Shown here: one piece after another, positions 61,286 through 64,000 of the stretch
Position numbering within the stretch: the first letter of the stretch is position 1
How the letters are laid out: each line of letters starts with the position of its first letter
NCBI GenBank assembly: GCA_945910005.1
Contig: OX246739.1
Coordinates: 33,321,608 to 33,385,607, forward strand
DNA: 64,000 bases
Direction: 5' to 3'
DNA from: Isoperla grammatica
Taxonomy: Eukaryota; Arthropoda; Insecta; Plecoptera; Perlodidae
Made by a program: the position numbers and the translations under genes
Notes under the pieces: model-generated
Databases searched by the model: none
Told to the model about the DNA's origin: nothing
What the model saw: only the letters and a program-made list of their open reading frames with translations

Positions 61286-61928
61286 AGTATGTGCTTGCCC
61301 GTCCATCTACATGCGTGCAGGTGATCAGTACGTATATGCGTGTGCGTGAGCGTGTCTTTGACCGTCCATCTACATGCGTGAGTGCGTGTGCGTGAGTATG
61401 TGCTTGCCCGTCCATCTACATGCGTGCGTGCGTGCGTGTGCGTGTGCGTGAGTATGTGCCTGCCCGTCCATCTACATGCGTGCGTGTGCGCGTGTACGTG
61501 ACCAATACGTATATGCGTGTGCGTGAGTATGTGCCTGCCCGTCCATCTTCATGCGTGCGTGCGTGCGTGTGCGTGTGCGTGAGTATGTGCCTGCCCGTCT
61601 ATCTATACATGCGTGCGCGCGTGTACGTGATCAGTACGTATATGCGTGTGCGTGAGTATGTGCTTGCCCGTCCATCTACATGCGTGCGTGAGTGCGTGTG
61701 CGTGAGTATGTGCTTGCCCGTCCATCTACATGCGCGAGTATGTGCTTGCCCGTCTATCTATATGCGTGCGTGCGTGTACGTGATCAGTACGTATATGCGT
61801 GTGCGTGAGCGTGTGCCTGCCCGTCCATCTACATGCGTGCGTGCGTGTGCGTGTGCGTGTGCGTGTGCGTGTGCGTGTGCGTGAGTATGTGCCTGCCCGT
61901 CCATCTACATGCGTGCGTGAGTGTGTGT
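61286..61928 (+). repeat. Complex GCGTGT-rich minisatellite array
   Basis: Irregular units are built from AGTATGTGCTTGCCCGTCCA, TCTACATGCGTGCGTG, GTGATCAGTACGTATATGCG and runs of (GTGCGT)n. The longest pure run is at about 61840-61882. Two unit types alternate, with and without the GATCAGTACGTATATG block. Cys/Arg/Val-rich frames (154 and 68 codons) arise from the repeat and do not indicate a gene. Confidence 0.93.
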
Positions 61929-62690
61929 GGGTTTCAACGCAATTAGAGTCACCCCCCTCCCCTACGGCCGGCCGGCTAAGTGGAGAACCGTGTCCTGGCT
62001 TGTGATAGCGTCAGTGAGTGATGGCGCCCGTGCTAACTCTGTGACAGCTGACCACTACACATTCAGTGACATCACTAGTCCTTCCACTCCAGCCAAGACC
62101 CACCCGGACTAGCCCAGCTTGTTTACATGCAAGAAGGAAATACCAATTCTGTTATCGAATCAGAATCACTTAGACATTATATGTGATCGAGTCGACGAAA
62201 TTACTTGATTACATGTTACAACTTTCTAATCAATTTTATTTTTTTAAATTTAAATTTTTCTTTTTTACTTTCTTTCCTCCCTCTTTGTTTAGTACCGTCT
62301 GCTTGCTCCATTGTTGATGTTGTTTAGTGTAACAATGCATTGTCGCGTGATCGTTTTGTAAACTAGTTTTTTACCTCAATTGCTAGAATGTGAAGTAAAT
62401 ATCAATATCAGGGGAGCAATACATTATGTTTTGTTTTTATAAACAATAACTTAGTTCATTGTTTTATAAAATGTTTGTTCCCACCATGCTGTGGGCTCAG
62501 CCGTCCAGTAAATGGCTTGTTATTTGGAAGGGAGTTACACTATATACTAAACTCTCCCTTGATTTTCTCTCTCTCTTCCTTACCCTATTCCTCCTTCCTC
62601 CTTTCTTACTTATCCCCCCTCCTCCCACCCCTCATTCTTTTGGACACTGTTAGTAAAAATGAACTGACAAAAAATGTCAACATAAGTTGG
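61929..62690. other. Gene-free stretch
   Basis: No gene is recognised. The segment 61935-62120 is mixed in composition and unique-looking. Pyrimidine-rich DNA (CTCTCTCTTCC and CCTCCTTCCTCC words) lies at 62560-62635. The left target duplication TAAGTTGG of the next element is at 62683-62690. Confidence 0.5.
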
Positions 62691-63119
62691 CAGGGGCGCC
62701 GGGTTTTCCAAATTCCGAGGGGTGCTTAACTTAACAGAAAAGGGACCAAGCACGGGGGTTGGGGGGCAGAGCCCCCAATAATAGCGCCGCAGGCGAAAAT
62801 TTTTAAACTCCGTTTTTAGATTGTTTGGTGCGTTCTAGAAAAAAGTGGCTTGAATGAAATGCCAAAATAATGCATTTTCAATATATGTATACATATTATA
62901 TAATAATGCCAAAAAAACATTTATTTAATCACATTGATTGTATCCAAGATGAAAATAGAAACATTATCGTAACATTTTTTTTTAAATTGAGACCTCAAAA
63001 CTCGGATATATATGCATAATTTTTCTTTTAGTCTGGATATTTGGAGGGGTGCTGCGCACCCCTCCTAACAATCCGATGGGTGCTTTAGCCCCTGAGCACC
63101 CACATAGTCGGCGCCCCTG
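62691..63119. mobile_element. hAT-like non-autonomous element (MITE), 429 bp
   Basis: It begins CAGGGGCGCCG and ends CGGCGCCCCTG, with perfect 8-bp duplications TAAGTTGG at 62683-62690 and 63120-63127. This matches hAT. The left part carries GGGGGCAGAGCCCCC (62762-62776) and CGCCGCAGGCG (62785-62795). It then shares AATTTTT, CGTTTTTAGA, GCGTT-TAG-AAAAAGTGG words with the element at 31667, so the two have related left ends. There is no transposase. Confidence 0.85.
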
Positions 63120-63127
63120 TAAGTTGG

Positions 63128-64000
63128 TATCAGGGTTCACGGTTTTCTTTTTGGCATAAAATCAAGAGATAGTGACAACTTTAATGAAAATACGAAATAG
63201 TATTATTGTTTCCCGTTATGAATTCGTAAAACCCCGATTGTGTATACATTTCGGCCAAGACACCGAACCAAAACTACTTTATTTTTGTACTTCAATACTT
63301 GGCTGACACTGCTTCTCTATGGCAACCTACTCAAACACTTCACCAAGTGTGTGAAAACCATCAATTGTCCAATCAACTCACCCATCATTGTAATTCACTA
63401 TACATTGTAGTCGACAACCGTCATATTAATTCAATGTACATCGATAATTGAAAATATCCTATCGGTCTGCGGGTGTTGGTATCGAAGAAGTGACTCTTTC
63501 TTTCTTTCTAGCCTTGTATGTGATGTGAGATCTGTCGCAGAAAACGTAGGGTATAAAATAAAATGTCTTCTTGTTTCACACAAACCCCGCGGCAGCAGTA
63601 GTAGTCTAGATGTATCCTATATAGACTAGAACTGCTGTGTTTGATTAAGTCTCGAACTAAAAGGTTAGAAAATCGAAGCTACTCAACTCAAGCCACTTGG
63701 GGAAATAATTGAAGCCAGCCAGCGTCGAGTCCTCCAATCAGTATAAAAACCGTGGCTATCGCCCTCGGATTGGGTTTCGGGTAATAAAAGCGATATCACT
63801 TCGCATCTAAGTAGGATCCTACGCGGAATTGTTTCTATTTGCAGGCGAATTAAACGGGAAGAAAAGTAGCGACTAGAGCTAAAAGTCACGTAGTGTCTAC
63901 ATTGTAACAGCTGATCCAATTATGCTGGTAATTGACATGGTTTCATTTACAGCTGAGGCCGAGAAACCAATCAATGGTTGACGAGAGCTGTGAAACTGAG
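63128..64000. other. Gene-free stretch
   Basis: No gene is recognised up to the window end. A minus-strand frame of 78 codons near 63683-63919 has no similarity I know. The last 300 bp are more GC-balanced. Confidence 0.5.

Noticed and set aside
61420..61884. Cys/Arg/Val-rich 154-codon frame resembling a conotoxin-like or metallothionein-like protein by composition
   Set aside because: Cysteines alternate regularly with Val/Arg because of the GTGCGT repeat; there is no signal peptide or cysteine framework.

Overview
The window looks like intergenic or deep-intronic DNA from a metazoan nuclear genome, most plausibly a marine invertebrate such as a mollusc or another lophotrochozoan or deuterostome. 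That placement is an inference. It rests on the AT-rich background, the many short non-autonomous DNA transposons, tRNA-like SINE fragments, minisatellites, long poly-G/poly-C runs and the recurrent palindrome TAGGCCTA. I see no bacterial or organellar gene organisation.

I recognise no protein-coding gene, rRNA or intact tRNA. Every long open frame lies in a tandem array (7.4-9.4 kb, 12.8-13.1 kb, 24.3-24.4 kb, 52.3-53.1 kb, 54.7-55.6 kb, 61.4-61.9 kb). The other open frames are about 60-110 codons, resemble no family I know, and are at the level expected by chance in 64 kb. Short exons of a large gene cannot be excluded.

Layout: 0-5 kb holds a GTAGTG/AGT microsatellite and two tRNA-like SINE fragments. 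At 5.0-5.3 kb is a hAT-like miniature element with perfect terminal repeats and an 8-bp target duplication. At 7.4-9.4 kb is an 85-bp minisatellite of about 23 copies, and at 12.8-13.1 kb a GC-rich 68-bp minisatellite. Around 17.6-18.2 kb and 19.5-19.7 kb is mostly unique DNA with clustered transcription-factor-like motifs. At 22.6-23.3 kb a degenerate array is split by a hAT-like insertion. At 28.8-29.8 kb one TTAA-flanked element sits inside another. At 31.7-32.9 kb is a 1.27-kb hAT-like element. At 34.25-34.88 kb is a long foldback element. At 40.2 and 59.1 kb are two members of one palindromic family. At 44.9-45.6 kb is a TA-flanked 700-bp repeat. From 52.3 to 56.6 kb three different minisatellites cluster around a GC-rich promoter-like segment with an NRF1-like palindrome. 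At 59.76, 61.3 and 62.7 kb are a foldback MITE, a GCGTGT-rich array and another hAT-like MITE.

The strongest observation is that three hAT-like elements with different lengths (5.0, 31.7 and 62.7 kb) share two small GC-rich hairpins (GGGGCGRAGCCCC-type, then CGCCGYAGGCG) in the same order, 60-80 bp inside the left end. The other main themes are nested and inverted MITE insertions, arrays that imitate proteins, and an excess of G/C homopolymers. No genes here work together in a pathway; the window is best read as a record of transposon and satellite activity with a few candidate regulatory islands.
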